A DNA stretch of 64,000 bases from Clostridiaceae bacterium (GCA_031289315.1 JAITPR010000054.1:1-64000), one strand, 5' to 3'; counted from the stretch's first letter, positions 34,799-44,201 are shown. Notes: generated by a model not told the origin, from the letters alone. Made by a program: numbers and translations.

Positions 34799-35448
34799 GA
34801 ATCGGCTTCGGCTTTCGGCAAGGCTTTCCCTTTCTTCGCTTCGACAATGGCGTCGACTTCCGTCCTTATCTCGTTCATATGCCCGAAGACCTCGGCGGTA
34901 GCCTCCTCGATAATATCGGCGTGCTTTCTGCCGGCGTACTTGTCAAGCATGAACGGCTCCCCTATCAAAAGATAGTTGCGGTGGAATACCCTATGCTTTT
35001 CGTAGTACACCATGGGAAGAATCGGCTTGCCGGAGCGTATAGCAAACAGCGCCGCGCCCTGCTTAAACTCCTGAAGCTCGTGTGTACCCGCCTTATTCCT
35101 CGTACCCTCTGGGTACATAACCACCTTTTTATCGGCGGTAAGACGGCGCATAATCTCTTTATAAGCGTTTATATCGGGTTCTCCGCGACGCACCGGTATG
35201 GCACCGATTTTAGTCAAGAACCACTTACCGATTTTCTTCTTGAACGCCTCGTGCTTTGCCAACACGTTTAGCTCCTTCTTATAAAGCCTCACGGCGGTTA
35301 TGAGCGTGTCCGCAATGGAATAGTGGTTGCAAATGATAAGCGCGCCGCCCTCCAAAGACGTGAAATTCTCCACGCCGAGTATCTTAACCGGCCACAAAAG
35401 CCGGACGAACGGCGAGAACACCGCACGGAAAAATCTGTAAAGACTCAT
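34795..35448 (-). CDS. plsC: 1-acyl-sn-glycerol-3-phosphate acyltransferase
   Basis: A 217-residue PlsC-type acyltransferase that makes phosphatidic acid at the inner membrane face. The catalytic HX4D is NHYSIAD, the glycerol-phosphate binding motif is YPEGTRNKAG, and the later proline-rich block is KPILPMVYY. AAGGA precedes the ATG. It lies between cmk and ispH-S1 on the same strand, a common clostridial order, and overlaps ispH by 4 nt. Confidence 0.93.
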   Translation of the reverse strand: MSLYRFFRAVFSPFVRLLWPVKILGVENFTSLEGGALIICNHYSIADTLITAVRLYKKELNVLAKHEAFKKKIGKWFLTKIGAIPVRRGEPDINAYKEIMRRLTADKKVVMYPEGTRNKAGTHELQEFKQGAALFAIRSGKPILPMVYYEKHRVFHRNYLLIGEPFMLDKYAGRKHADIIEEATAEVFGHMNEIRTEVDAIVEAKKGKALPKAEADS

Positions 35449-35766
35449 ATTTTATATCCTTTTTTATATCCTTATAATGTTGACTGTCGGAAATAACTTC
35501 CGCGCAGACCGTCATGTTGCGTCCGAAACGCATGGTTTTTTATTTACGCACCTGATGGGCGTCAGTGTGTGTACAATCCGCGCTTCGCTTAAGCGGTCGG
35601 ATGAATTCCGTGTAGACCGTCACCTTGAGCGCAACCGCACTTCCGCGCAGACTGTCATATTGAGCCGACACGCAGTGTCGTGTCGAAATATCCCCTATAT
35701 CGGAGCCGCGCACTTTTCTGTCCACGGCGAAGCCCCCGCAATCCGAGGACAGCAATCCGCATTCGC
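35449..35766. repeat. Cluster of variable-hairpin repeats
   Basis: The whole cmk-plsC gap is repeat debris: partial minus-oriented units near 35495-35540 and 35605-35640, and a fuller one at 35645-35745. The last has TGTCATATTGAG, a GACACG/CGTGTC stem and GTCGAAATA, then the extension GGAGCCGCGCAC and CACGGCGAAGCC. No gene is seen. Confidence 0.65.
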
Positions 35767-36426
35767 TCACGCCTTTATATGTGACAAGACGGCTTCAACG
35801 ACCTCTTCCGGAGTTAGGGCGGACGTATCTATATACACGGCGTCGTCGGCGCATTTAAGCGGAGCCAACGCCCGGTGAGAGTCGTTATAGTCCCTCTTTT
35901 TTATGTCCTCTAACAGCTCCCCGTATACTATATCCGTACCTTTACTTTTAAGTTCGTCAAAACGGCGACGCGCACGCTCCTCCGGCGATGCGGATAAAAA
36001 GAACTTATACCTTGCCTCGGGAAGCACAAATGTGCCTATATCGCGCCCGTCCAAAACCAAATCGGACGCCGCGGCAATCCGCCTTTGCAAATCCACCATT
36101 TTAAGGCGCACCGAAGGCAACGCCGACACGTCTGATGATGCCTTTGAAATGCGGTGTTCGCGTATGAACGGGGTCACGTCCTCACCGTTCACGACAATCC
36201 TCTGCCCGTCGCCGCCGCCGTACAAGACCTCCAACCGAAGCCCGTCCAAAAGCGGCTTTACGGCGCTCTCGTCGCAAACGTCCGCGCCGCGGTTTATGCA
36301 GTATACCGCCACGCCTCTGTACATTGCGCCGGTATCCAAATACAATATCTTGAGCCTTTTTGCAACCGCTTTGGCAACGGTGGTTTTTCCCGCCCCCGCA
36401 GGTCCGTCTATGGCTATATTAAGCAT
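35767..36426 (-). CDS. cmk: Cytidylate kinase
   Basis: A 219-residue CMP/dCMP kinase of normal length. It has the P-loop IDGPAGAGKTTVAKA, the CMP-binding LDTGAMYRGVA, the LVLDGRDIGTFVLPEA segment and the lid arginines in ASPEERARRRF. It phosphorylates CMP and dCMP with ATP. I start at the ATG at 36426 directly before the P-loop strand, with GGCGGAG upstream; the longer open frame adds 30 residues without homology. It heads the cmk-plsC-ispH-S1 group. Confidence 0.95.
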   Translation of the reverse strand: MLNIAIDGPAGAGKTTVAKAVAKRLKILYLDTGAMYRGVAVYCINRGADVCDESAVKPLLDGLRLEVLYGGGDGQRIVVNGEDVTPFIREHRISKASSDVSALPSVRLKMVDLQRRIAAASDLVLDGRDIGTFVLPEARYKFFLSASPEERARRRFDELKSKGTDIVYGELLEDIKKRDYNDSHRALAPLKCADDAVYIDTSALTPEEVVEAVLSHIKA

Positions 36427-36817
36427 CTTACTCCGCCTTACTGTTGTGTATCGCCCCCGATGGTTTTCAAGGAAATCCCCAAACCTGCCGTGAGCAACCG
36501 ACACGCCTTGATACAATGTTGATATTATATCTTATCCAACCGCCCAATGTCAATACTCAATGCCAAAATTATATGTATTATATATGTTTTATTTTTTGAA
36601 GTCCGATAAAATACGGTGGCTTCGCCGTAAAAACGCGGTTGACTAAACCATCAACCGCGTTCCTAAAGCGTACCATGCTAAGGTACTCGTCTTCTTGTCC
36701 CACTACCACAGCTTCGGCGTAACGCCCTCCGTATCACAAACCGACAACCGTATATAATACGTTCGTCTGCGGATAACCTGTAGTCAACATGCCCGCCGTT
36801 TCCGGATCGTTCTCATT
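36427..36817. other. Intergenic region upstream of cmk
   Basis: About 390 bases. The only clear element is the terminator hairpin at 36632-36661. No gene is seen. Confidence 0.6.
36632..36661 (-). terminator. Intrinsic terminator of the InlB-repeat lipoprotein gene
   Basis: AACGCGGTTGA pairs with TCAACCGCGTT, and the minus strand continues into TTTTT. The same arms appear in the composite repeat at 24.6 kb. Confidence 0.8.
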
Positions 36818-37522
36818 TCAATTTTCACCCGGATGATTTGGGTCGGTATTTCCTTCGTTGATTATGCGAGCCATATAATAGAAAACATTTTCCGCTGTTC
36901 CGGCATTTATAACATTAGTACCTACTTCCATGTATTCTTTCTCCCTATCCCAATACGCGGTGGCGGCTTTCTCACTTTCAAAATACATGAGCATTATTCC
37001 AACTTCGTCCTGATTAAGAGCTTCTATAAACGCTATCGCTCCTAATTTAATATAATCCTCAAAAAACATACCTAAATCATCAACCGTTAAGCATTCAACC
37101 TCATACCCCATTTTTTCCAGTCTTCCCATTGCTTCCTCCGGCGTTGCCGCTTCCAAGACGTAGGCAAGGTCGGATTCCAACCGAGGTTTTTCCGATACAA
37201 CTTCCCACTTGGCATACAGCGTAACGTTTGAGATAACCGTATCCACTGCAAAATTCCAAGTATTAACCAAACCCTCTTCCTTATACCAACCCTCAAAGGA
37301 ATAACCGCCCTTTGTCGGCGCAGGATTAGGAGCGATAATTTTTTCACCCTTTTTAATCGTTACCGATTGCACGGAGCTACCGCCGTTACTGTTAAAGATT
37401 ACCGTATAATCTTCTAGTTCGGTCGCGGCGGGTACGCCATCCTCCTCTTCGCAAGCGGTTAAGCCTACCGCGGCAAGTGCGACAAGCAAAATTACCATTA
37501 AAAGTCTTGAGCATTTTTTCAT
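36818..37522 (-). CDS. Lipoprotein with InlB B-repeat domain
   Basis: A 234-residue lipoprotein. The signal peptide ends in the lipobox VGLTAC. One InlB B-repeat (Listeria-Bacteroides repeat) spans residues about 37-105, with the typical NSNGGSSVQS, GYSFEGWYKE and VTLYAKWE. The C-terminal 120 residues (TPEEAMGRLEKMGYEV ... AATAYWDREKEYM) form a small domain I do not recognise. It is likely exposed on the outer face of the cell membrane. The ATG at 37522 is chosen because AAGGAG lies 9 nt before it and the signal peptide then begins correctly. Confidence 0.85.
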   Translation of the reverse strand: MKKCSRLLMVILLVALAAVGLTACEEEDGVPAATELEDYTVIFNSNGGSSVQSVTIKKGEKIIAPNPAPTKGGYSFEGWYKEEGLVNTWNFAVDTVISNVTLYAKWEVVSEKPRLESDLAYVLEAATPEEAMGRLEKMGYEVECLTVDDLGMFFEDYIKLGAIAFIEALNQDEVGIMLMYFESEKAATAYWDREKEYMEVGTNVINAGTAENVFYYMARIINEGNTDPNHPGEN

Positions 37523-37579
37523 TATTTTTTTCTCCTTCACCGAAGTGATTTTATGGTTTTTTTCTGTTTTTTGGAACGC

Positions 37580-37605
37580 AAAAAAGCGGCTTGCGAAAAG
37601 CCGTT
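37580..37605 (-). terminator. Intrinsic terminator of the DUF6273 gene
   Basis: On the minus strand CGGCTT and AAGCCG form a short stem followed by TTTTTT. Confidence 0.65.
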
Positions 37606-37774
37606 AAATACGTGTTGGAGTTATTTGTTTGAATGCCGAAAAATGAAAATGCGCGCAAAATCCAATCTGCAAACGCGGATTTTAAGAAAGCTACATACCT
37701 ATAATGTGCAGCCCCCCTCCCCGATAGGCATTACGTGTCTTGGGTCGTGTGTATGCGGCATTTTTTCCCTCGAT

Positions 37775-37848
37775 TTTGACTACTTGTTACGCGTTGCGCA
37801 ATTGCCGTGGTATTTGACTGCTTGTTACGCGCTGTGCAATTGCCAAAG
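37775..37848. repeat. 38-bp direct repeat, two copies
   Basis: TTTGACTACTTGTTACGCG and TTTGACTGCTTGTTACGCG, each followed by a GCAATTGCC ending, stand side by side. Confidence 0.7.
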
Positions 37849-37991
37849 CAACTGTTTTACGCATAATTTGACAATTTATTTACAATTGAAATTATACGTT
37901 ATGCAAATAGCATTGTCAAGACATAATCGGGATTTTTTTCGCTTAATACAAAAAATATCAACATGGAGGGAAAATAAAAGGGTTTGCGGGC

Positions 37992-38900
37992 TTAAAACCG
38001 CACACGAATACACGGACGTACGCCGTTAAGGTCGACATTCACGTCTAGGCAGGAGACAATGACACCTCCGACTTCGCCGCTACCGCAAACGTAAGCCGCA
38101 GAGCGACCGCCGCCGCCATCACGGTTTCTTAACCACCAAAATGACTTGCCCTTAAATTCGGCGTATATCTTTCCGACCCATTCGCCGTCATCTTGCCACA
38201 ATCCGCGCGTGGCGGCATATTTGGTTCCTTCGGCTTGCCTTAAAGGGTTCCAATCGTATTCGTTAAATTTTCCGTCTTCTTCAAAATAAAGCCCTGCCTC
38301 CGCTGTGTTCAGTAAAAACACATAATCCGTTGTCGCCGGACATTTGTCGTTGCCGGTATCACTTGTATTATCGTCAGCCGCCGCGCTTGCCAATCCGTTG
38401 CCGCCGCTAGAATACGGCAGAATATATTTGCCTTTCTCGTCCTCAGTTAACTCCGAAAATGCCGCTTCATAAAATGATTTGTTAGAATCGGAATTAATAT
38501 ATGGTTCCACCTCTTTCCAATTTGTATCCCCGTCTACAATCTTATCCCCGTTTAACCACCCACGGATATTACTGTTCTTCCAGTTAATTTTCGCGCACTC
38601 CTTATGATACGGCACGCGATCCAGTGTGAGTTCGCTCATCAGCAAAGCGGTTTTCTGATTTTCTTCGTTGACGGCTATGTCAAGCACACGCCAAATTATA
38701 GGTTCTATCTCACCGTTTGCCCCTTGCGGATACTTCCCGAACCGCACATACTCTATGCCTGCCGTGTCATATCCTAAATTTTTCGGTTTCTCGTGTCCTT
38801 GAAGCAGATAAGGCTTAATTTTCTCCTCATGCTCCACCGAACACCTGCCATCGGAAACATTGCTATCTGTTGCACTGCGCTTCTTTCCGCTACTATCCAT
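37992..38900 (-). CDS. DUF6273-type protein
   Basis: A 302-residue protein. It has the features of DUF6273 proteins: YVRFGKYPQGANGEIEPIIW near residue 50, TALLMSELTLDRVPY, NSNIRGWLN, the late FWWLRNRDGGGGRSAAYV and the closing GVRPCIRVRF. These resemble the C-terminal parts of formylglycine-enzyme/lectin-like folds, but I cannot prove that. No signal peptide or membrane segment is present, although such domains are often found on extracellular proteins. AAAGGAG lies 11 nt upstream of the ATG. Function unknown. Confidence 0.75.
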   Translation of the reverse strand: MDSSGKKRSATDSNVSDGRCSVEHEEKIKPYLLQGHEKPKNLGYDTAGIEYVRFGKYPQGANGEIEPIIWRVLDIAVNEENQKTALLMSELTLDRVPYHKECAKINWKNSNIRGWLNGDKIVDGDTNWKEVEPYINSDSNKSFYEAAFSELTEDEKGKYILPYSSGGNGLASAAADDNTSDTGNDKCPATTDYVFLLNTAEAGLYFEEDGKFNEYDWNPLRQAEGTKYAATRGLWQDDGEWVGKIYAEFKGKSFWWLRNRDGGGGRSAAYVCGSGEVGGVIVSCLDVNVDLNGVRPCIRVRF

Positions 38901-38977
38901 ATAGCGGTTATCTCCTTTGTTTTTTAGAAATTATGTTTCGCGTATTTATACTGCAGAAAACCGCTTTTTCAAAAGCT

Positions 38978-40234
38978 TTATGCACCTACAGCGCTACCGG
39001 CGGCGAACGCCGTGGACCACGCTATTTGGAGGTTGAAGCCGCCCGTTTCGGCGGCGGCGTCTATAATCTCACCGCAGAAATAAAGACCGGGAACAAGCTT
39101 ACTTTCCATGGTTTTCGGATTTATCTCCGAAAGCTCCGCGCCGCCTACGGTTATAACCGCCTCCGCGAAGCCTCCCGTGCCGGATATTTGAAACGTCAAG
39201 CCCTTGAGTAAATTTAAAAGGCGTTGCCGTTCCTCGCGCGTAACCTTGTTTAAAGGGATTTCCGGGTTTATGCCGGATCTGATTATGACATGGGGAATTA
39301 AGCTTTTAGGCAACAGTTCCGCCAAGGAATTTTTATATTGCTTGTTTATATTTTCCGAAAAATCGCGCAACAGCCTCTTGTCAAGTTGCTCAAAATCCAA
39401 TGCGGGCTTTAAGTCCACGGACAAAATTTTATCCTTTAAATCGCGCGCAATGCGACCGGACAGGCTTAAAATCACCGGTCCGGAAACGCCCTTATCCGTG
39501 AACAGCATTTCCCCGAATTCGGAAAAAAGAACCTTGCCGGAGCCGGCGGAGATTATGTCCGCGCGGATATTTTTAAGCGAAAGCCCTTGTAGCAACGGGT
39601 CGGGCTTGCTAAGCAAAATCGGCACCAACGCGGGAACGGGGGGTACAATTTTATGCCCCAGCGTTTCCGCGAAGACGTAGCCGTCGCCGGTGGAACCAGT
39701 CGCGGGATAGCTCTTGCCGCCGGTAGCCAAAATAACGCGGTCAAAGCTGTAAACGCCCCTCTCCGTGGTAACCTTAAAACCGTTTGCGCCGTGTTCCCCT
39801 TCCGGAGAAACCGCGCCTAAAGCACGTTTAATCGATAAAACACGCTCGTTAAATACCATTCTTACACCGTTTGCCGCCGCTGAAACTTGCAACGCCCTTA
39901 TGATGTCGCTTGCCTTATCGGACACGGGAAAAACGCGGTCGCCACGCTCCGTTTTCAGAGGAACGCCTAAGCCCTCAAAAAAAGCCACTGTGTCGGCGGG
40001 TGTAAATGAGTTGATTGCGGAAAGTAAAAATTTAGAATTGCCGTATACTGAACGCAAAAATTCCGGCACGCCGCATAGATTGGTTACGTTGCAGCGCCCC
40101 TTACCGGTTATGTAAAGCTTCTTGCCGGCTTTCTCGTTTCTCTCAAACACGGTAACCGCCGCGCCTAAGCCAGCAGCACGGCAAGCCGCAAACAAACCCG
40201 CGGCACCGCCGCCCACTACGCATATGTTATACAA
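38978..40234 (-). CDS. HI0933/BaiN-like NAD(P)/FAD-dependent oxidoreductase
   Basis: A 418-residue flavoprotein. The FAD Rossmann motif VVGGGAAGLFAAC is at the N-terminus, followed by ITGKGRCNVTN, the mid-motif VILATGGKSYPATGSTGDGY and the C-terminal GLYFCGEIIDAAAETGGFNLQ with its terminal AWSTG-like segment (AWSTAFAAG). Family members are annotated as aminoacetone oxidase or BaiN-like; the real substrate is usually unknown. I start at a TTG at 40234, seven bases after AGAGG and just before the first strand. It is next to surE and rluB on the same strand but separated by a repeat-rich gap. Confidence 0.9.
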   Translation of the reverse strand: MYNICVVGGGAAGLFAACRAAGLGAAVTVFERNEKAGKKLYITGKGRCNVTNLCGVPEFLRSVYGNSKFLLSAINSFTPADTVAFFEGLGVPLKTERGDRVFPVSDKASDIIRALQVSAAANGVRMVFNERVLSIKRALGAVSPEGEHGANGFKVTTERGVYSFDRVILATGGKSYPATGSTGDGYVFAETLGHKIVPPVPALVPILLSKPDPLLQGLSLKNIRADIISAGSGKVLFSEFGEMLFTDKGVSGPVILSLSGRIARDLKDKILSVDLKPALDFEQLDKRLLRDFSENINKQYKNSLAELLPKSLIPHVIIRSGINPEIPLNKVTREERQRLLNLLKGLTFQISGTGGFAEAVITVGGAELSEINPKTMESKLVPGLYFCGEIIDAAAETGGFNLQIAWSTAFAAGSAVGA

Positions 40235-40311
40235 AATCAGTCCTCTTTCAGTTTTTATATTTTGCGGCTCCGTCGCCCTAAACACACTGAACTCCGCACA
40301 AACGGGTAACC

Positions 40312-40402
40312 CTCATACACGCGTTCACGGTGTCGCTGGCAAACGGCACTCTCATACACGCGATTCACGGTGTCGCTAGCAAACGGCACCCGCATACACG
40401 CA
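40312..40402. repeat. 39-40 bp tandem repeat
   Basis: Two full copies and part of a third, starting at 40312, 40351 and 40391, share CTCATACACGCG, TTCACGGTGTCGCT and GCAAACGGCA. They lie between surE and the flavoprotein gene. Confidence 0.8.
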
Positions 40403-40464
40403 CCCCTTACGGCTGTCATCCCGGATACACAAATATCGCCAAGCATTAACCCTCATCACACGGT

Positions 40465-41229
40465 TTACGGGCGTATGTCCTTAGCGGAAAGCTGTCGCAT
40501 AGCTTTTTTGTCCGCCGCATGTATCAGTATCGGCGTAATCGTTATGTAGCCCTCTTTGGTCTTGATAAAATCACAACTATCCTCGTTTGGGTGTTCCCAA
40601 ACGGGATTGCCGTAAAGCAGGTATTCTTTACCGCCATCCGCGTCCTCACCTACTACGCGGTAGGCGTCGGAATAGCGCACCTCCCCTAAGGTGGTTATAC
40701 ATACGCCCTTGTTTTTATCCGCCTTGTTATACGGAATGTTTATGTTAAGTGTGCTGTCCTTTAAGGACGGCACAATAAAATGCTCAAGATTTTTAACGAT
40801 GAATTCCGCCGGATATAAAAAGTCGTCGTCCTTGCTGCGCGTGGAAACGGCAATAGACGGTATTCCGCAAATGGTACCCTCCATGGCGGCGTTAAACGTC
40901 CCGGAATACACTATGTCCGTGCCTATGTTGAGTACGTTGTTAATGCCGCTTATCACCAAATCGAATCGCTCGCCGTTGAAAAGCTCCATCACTCCGAACT
41001 TGACACAATCCGCCGGAGTGCCGTTCAAGGCGTACGCCGTCACGCCGTGCGGAAATTCTACCGCGCGGTAACGCAAGGTTTTGTGAAGAGAAAGGCTGTG
41101 TCCCGCGCCGGAGTGCTCCTCAAGCGGAGCAACCGCGCGTACCTCGTGTCCCGCCGTAGCTAGAAGGTCGGCAAGCGTTTGAATCCCCGAAGAATAATAT
41201 CCGTCGTCGTTTGTGAGAAAAATTTTCAT
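40465..41229 (-). CDS. surE: 5'/3'-nucleotidase SurE
   Basis: A 254-residue SurE. The metal-binding start is KIFLTNDDGYYSSGI, the second block is SGINNVLNIGTDIVYSGTFNAA, and the third is GTPADCVKFGV. SurE dephosphorylates nucleoside monophosphates and some other phosphates using a divalent metal. The ATG at 41229 follows AGGA and gives the canonical N-terminus. It precedes the HI0933-like gene and follows rluB, all minus strand. Confidence 0.95.
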   Translation of the reverse strand: MKIFLTNDDGYYSSGIQTLADLLATAGHEVRAVAPLEEHSGAGHSLSLHKTLRYRAVEFPHGVTAYALNGTPADCVKFGVMELFNGERFDLVISGINNVLNIGTDIVYSGTFNAAMEGTICGIPSIAVSTRSKDDDFLYPAEFIVKNLEHFIVPSLKDSTLNINIPYNKADKNKGVCITTLGEVRYSDAYRVVGEDADGGKEYLLYGNPVWEHPNEDSCDFIKTKEGYITITPILIHAADKKAMRQLSAKDIRP

Positions 41230-41260
41230 ATTCAAATCCTATTTACAATTGAGCGTGCGC

Positions 41261-41360
41261 CCGGGATTGTCCACACCCGCATTCTATACGGTTTTAGACC
41301 AAAAAGAGCTGGGAGGATTTTTTGAGCAGGCAAGTCGGCACCGCGAATTATCCGCACTCC
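41261..41360 (+). repeat. MITE-like repeat, variant or composite copy
   Basis: GATTGTCCACACCC at 41265, then CATTCTATACGGTTTTAGACC, ends with GGCAAGTCGGCACCGCG and ATTATCCGCACTCC. The right half matches the standard family; the middle matches the copy at 61.9 kb, so a second subtype exists. Confidence 0.65.
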
Positions 41361-41367
41361 GTCTAGT

Positions 41368-42075
41368 TTATAGGCTCAAGAGATATTCTATCTCCGCCGG
41401 GTTTAGGTCGCGGTGTTTTCCGCGCGACAGCCCGCCTAAGCGCAAATCCCCTACCGCCACGCGCTTTAAAAACGTTACGTTTTTGTTTACCGCCTCGAAC
41501 ATGCGGCGTATCTCTCGGTTTTTACCCTCAAAAATTATGACCTCTAAACGGGAAATATTTTCTTTAAATGCGGTAAGCTTTACCTTTGAATGCGACAACT
41601 TTGTGCCGTCTTCCAGCTTAACGCCCTTTCTAAGCACGGCAAGCTCACTTTCCTTAATCTCACCTTCGACCTTGACAATGTAGGTTTTGGGAATTTCGTT
41701 TGATGGGTGCGTGAGCTTCTGGGCAAGCTGTCCGTCGTTGGTAAAAATCAGCAACCCTTCGCTGTCGTAGTCTAGCCGCCCCACGGTGAACAATCGTTTA
41801 TCAATGTCGATATAGTCGAAAACGGTGGTTCTGCCCTTTTCGTCGGAAGCGGTTGTGACGCACCCTTTGGGCTTATTAAACATTATGTAGGTATACGAGG
41901 ACGGCAAGGATATTTTCCGTCCGTCCACCGTAACCGTATCGTTATCGGGATTTATTTCGGTGGCAAGCTCCGTCACCGTAACTCTGTTGACCTTTACTCT
42001 GCCGTCGGAGATTATTTGCTCCGCTCCGCGCCGTGACGCGACGCCGCATTCGGCAAGAAATTTGTTAATTCTCAT
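41368..42075 (-). CDS. rluB: RluB-type 23S rRNA/16S-like pseudouridine synthase
   Basis: A 235-residue synthase of the RsuA/RluB family. An S4 domain (MRINKFLAECGVASRRGAEQII) is followed by YIMFNKPKGCVTTASDEKGR, the catalytic VGRLDYDSEGLLIFTNDG, the KTYIVKVEG strand and GKNREIRRMFEA. It makes a pseudouridine in large-subunit rRNA by analogy with RluB; the site is inferred. The ATG at 42075 is the one that begins the S4 domain; the frame upstream is not homologous. The ribosome site is weak (GGA). Confidence 0.9.
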   Translation of the reverse strand: MRINKFLAECGVASRRGAEQIISDGRVKVNRVTVTELATEINPDNDTVTVDGRKISLPSSYTYIMFNKPKGCVTTASDEKGRTTVFDYIDIDKRLFTVGRLDYDSEGLLIFTNDGQLAQKLTHPSNEIPKTYIVKVEGEIKESELAVLRKGVKLEDGTKLSHSKVKLTAFKENISRLEVIIFEGKNREIRRMFEAVNKNVTFLKRVAVGDLRLGGLSRGKHRDLNPAEIEYLLSL

Positions 42076-42158
42076 GATATTTTCCGTCCGTGTTTTGCTA
42101 AAGCGCGGAGATTTTTTGTGCCGACGAACCGCCGGAATCCGCACTGTGTACGCTTTAC

Positions 42159-42229
42159 GGTGCGTTGACACCGGCGACCTTAGTGGAAATTTTAAATTCA
42201 CTAGCCCTGCCTTGAGCAGTCAACGCACC
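42159..42229. repeat. Nested inverted repeat upstream of rluB
   Basis: GGTGCGTTGAC (42159-42169) and GTCAACGCACC (42219-42229) are perfect inverted copies. Between them TAGTGGAAATTTTAAATTCACTA forms a second, near-palindrome (42181-42202); only its arms TAGTG and CACTA are exact. Confidence 0.65.
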
Positions 42230-42318
42230 CTATTTGAGATTAAAACTTGTTCGGCGGTGTGCCGCTTTACGCCTTAACCCGTATACCTAAATAGACGCGG
42301 AAAATCGAAGACTTATTC

Positions 42319-43554
42319 TCAATCCTTGTCTACGTCGTTTATTATATATAATTTTTCGGAATAAAGCAAGAAGTTGCCTATAAAGACTTTAATTTCTCCT
42401 GCTTCGGTTCCGGTGACGACTGGCGCGGATAAAATGCGTGTTTCTATTACCACTCTCAGGTTATCCTTTTCTTCGTCGGTAAGGAGGTATACCGGCGCTT
42501 CTGGGACGGAAAGAAAGCATCGGGGAAATTCCGCGTTTTCAATTTCCGCCGTCAAGGGTTCCGTCAAATCGAACAGCTTGTGCGGAGAATATTTTTTGAA
42601 AGCCGTTTCCATCATAGACTTACACGCGTCCCACATGTCCGGACGGTTGAGTACCACCGCCACAAGTGTCACTCCCTTTCTCTCCGCGGAAGACACCAAA
42701 CAGCGCCCGGCGGCGTGAGTATATCCGGTTTTAACGCCGTTCGCGCCCTCGAATTGCCACAACATTTTGTTTTTATTTTGCAAATATCTCATGCCGTCCG
42801 TTCCCGGTATGCGTACGGACTTAGTACCGCTTATTTCACGGAAAGCCGTGTTCTTCAACGCATGCGACGTTATTAAAGCCAAATCACGTGCAGTGGTGTA
42901 ATGATTGTCCGCGTGCAGTCCGTGCGGATTTACAAAGCTTGAGCTAGTTGCCCCGTATTCACGCGCCTTAGCGTTCATGAGCGCGGAAAAGCCTTCGACG
43001 GAACCGGAAACGGAAATAGCCAACGCAACCGCGCAATCGTTGCCGGAGCGCAACATCAGCCCGTAAAGCAAGTCCTTATAGGACAGCTCTTCGCCCTCCT
43101 TCAAGTAAATAGACGAGCCTTCAATGCCGACCGCCGCCTTGGGAATTGCTATTTTCTGCGACAAATCCGGGACGCTTTCTATTACGGCTATCGCCGTGAG
43201 AATTTTCGTGGTGCTTGCCATGGGAAGCTGCACGTCCTCATTTACGCCGTACAGTAATCGTCCGGTTGCGACATCCATAAGCGCGGCAGAGCTTTTGCCG
43301 GACGCAAACGCCGTGCTGTCTTCGTCCCCGTATTCGTCATAAAATTCGGCTTCGCCGTTATCTTCCTTTCCGTCCGCGCGTAATCCCGCACGTACTCCCG
43401 CATACGCAATAGCGCACCAAATACTAAAAAACGCCGCGCACACCGTAAGTGTAACGACAAATACCCCCGCCACGCGTATCGCCGTTGCACCGAAACCGCC
43501 GCGTGCCGATTTTTCTCCGCCGTTTTTGCAGACTTCCTTTTCATTTCTAAACAT
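42319..43554 (-). CDS. D-alanyl-D-alanine carboxypeptidase (PBP5/DacF family)
   Basis: A 411-residue low-molecular-weight penicillin-binding protein. A membrane helix near residue 20-45 exports it. The SXXK motif is ASTTK, SXN is SGNDCAVAL, and KTG is VKTGYTHAAG; a C-terminal PBP5-like beta domain follows. It removes the terminal D-alanine from peptidoglycan stem peptides outside the cell. GGAGGGAG lies just before the ATG at 43554. It sits next to gerW and a DUF2953 gene, a set often grouped in spore formers, so a DacF-like role in the spore cortex is possible. The exact paralog cannot be told. Confidence 0.9.
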   Translation of the reverse strand: MFRNEKEVCKNGGEKSARGGFGATAIRVAGVFVVTLTVCAAFFSIWCAIAYAGVRAGLRADGKEDNGEAEFYDEYGDEDSTAFASGKSSAALMDVATGRLLYGVNEDVQLPMASTTKILTAIAVIESVPDLSQKIAIPKAAVGIEGSSIYLKEGEELSYKDLLYGLMLRSGNDCAVALAISVSGSVEGFSALMNAKAREYGATSSSFVNPHGLHADNHYTTARDLALITSHALKNTAFREISGTKSVRIPGTDGMRYLQNKNKMLWQFEGANGVKTGYTHAAGRCLVSSAERKGVTLVAVVLNRPDMWDACKSMMETAFKKYSPHKLFDLTEPLTAEIENAEFPRCFLSVPEAPVYLLTDEEKDNLRVVIETRILSAPVVTGTEAGEIKVFIGNFLLYSEKLYIINDVDKD

Positions 43555-43739
43555 TATTACTCCCTCCGTTTTTTTCCGTAGCACCTTCCATTATTACGTC
43601 AGCTTTTTTCATAGCGCTTGCCGATATATCCGTGCCTATTTTTTTGTAGCGCTTCCGGCATATTGCATTTAAATCTTTCAAAATGCTTTTCGGCAATTGC
43701 GCTTGTTTTTTTAAATCCGCTTAATCGTAACACCTAGCG

Positions 43740-44201
43740 TCAGCTTTTTTTTACGGCTTTTATGACCTTTTTCGCCAAGTCGAACCACTTGTCGCCGCCC
43801 TCCGCGTGTTCCACGGCGTCCGTCAAAATCTCCGCGCTTACCTTTTCAAGCTCGCCGCTCTTGCCGTCCGCTCTCACAAATCCGGAACCGTCCGCCGAAC
43901 GCACGAGAAACCCTATCGGCGTTATCGTTACGCCTCCCCCGCCACCGCCGGCACACGGATAATCCGACGAACCGCGCGCACGCGTCCCCGATACGCCGTA
44001 CTCTCCCTTACCCGTCACAAAGCCGAAGCTTATTTTTGAAACGGGCAACACTACGGAGCCGTCGCCCAATGTTACCGGCGAACCGACCACATTATTCACG
44101 TCAATTAAACGCGTAAACCCTGTCATTGTAGAATTAAGTATGCTTTCTATCGACTCCGAACAGCTTGCGCTTTCCTTTCCGTTTCTCAAATCGGTACCCA
44201 T
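43740..44201 (-). CDS. gerW: Spore protein GerW (YtfJ)
   Basis: A 153-residue YtfJ/GerW family protein. It has the usual order: SIESILNSTMTGFTRLIDVN, VVGSPVTLGDGSVVLPVSKI, SFGFVTGKGEYG, the glycine-rich linker and VTITPIGFLV. In Bacillus subtilis GerW is needed for L-alanine germination. GGGAGGGG precedes the ATG. Its neighbour upstream is the DUF2953 gene, matching the ytfI-ytfJ order. Confidence 0.93.
   Translation of the reverse strand: MGTDLRNGKESASCSESIESILNSTMTGFTRLIDVNNVVGSPVTLGDGSVVLPVSKISFGFVTGKGEYGVSGTRARGSSDYPCAGGGGGGVTITPIGFLVRSADGSGFVRADGKSGELEKVSAEILTDAVEHAEGGDKWFDLAKKVIKAVKKS

Larger units (their letters stand above)
37523..37991. other. Intergenic region with terminator and direct repeat
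   Basis: About 470 bases. It holds the DUF6273 gene terminator (37580-37605) and two copies, 38 bp apart, of a block TTTGACT(A/G)CTTGTTACGCG ending in GCAATTGCC (37775-37848). No gene is convincing. Confidence 0.6.
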
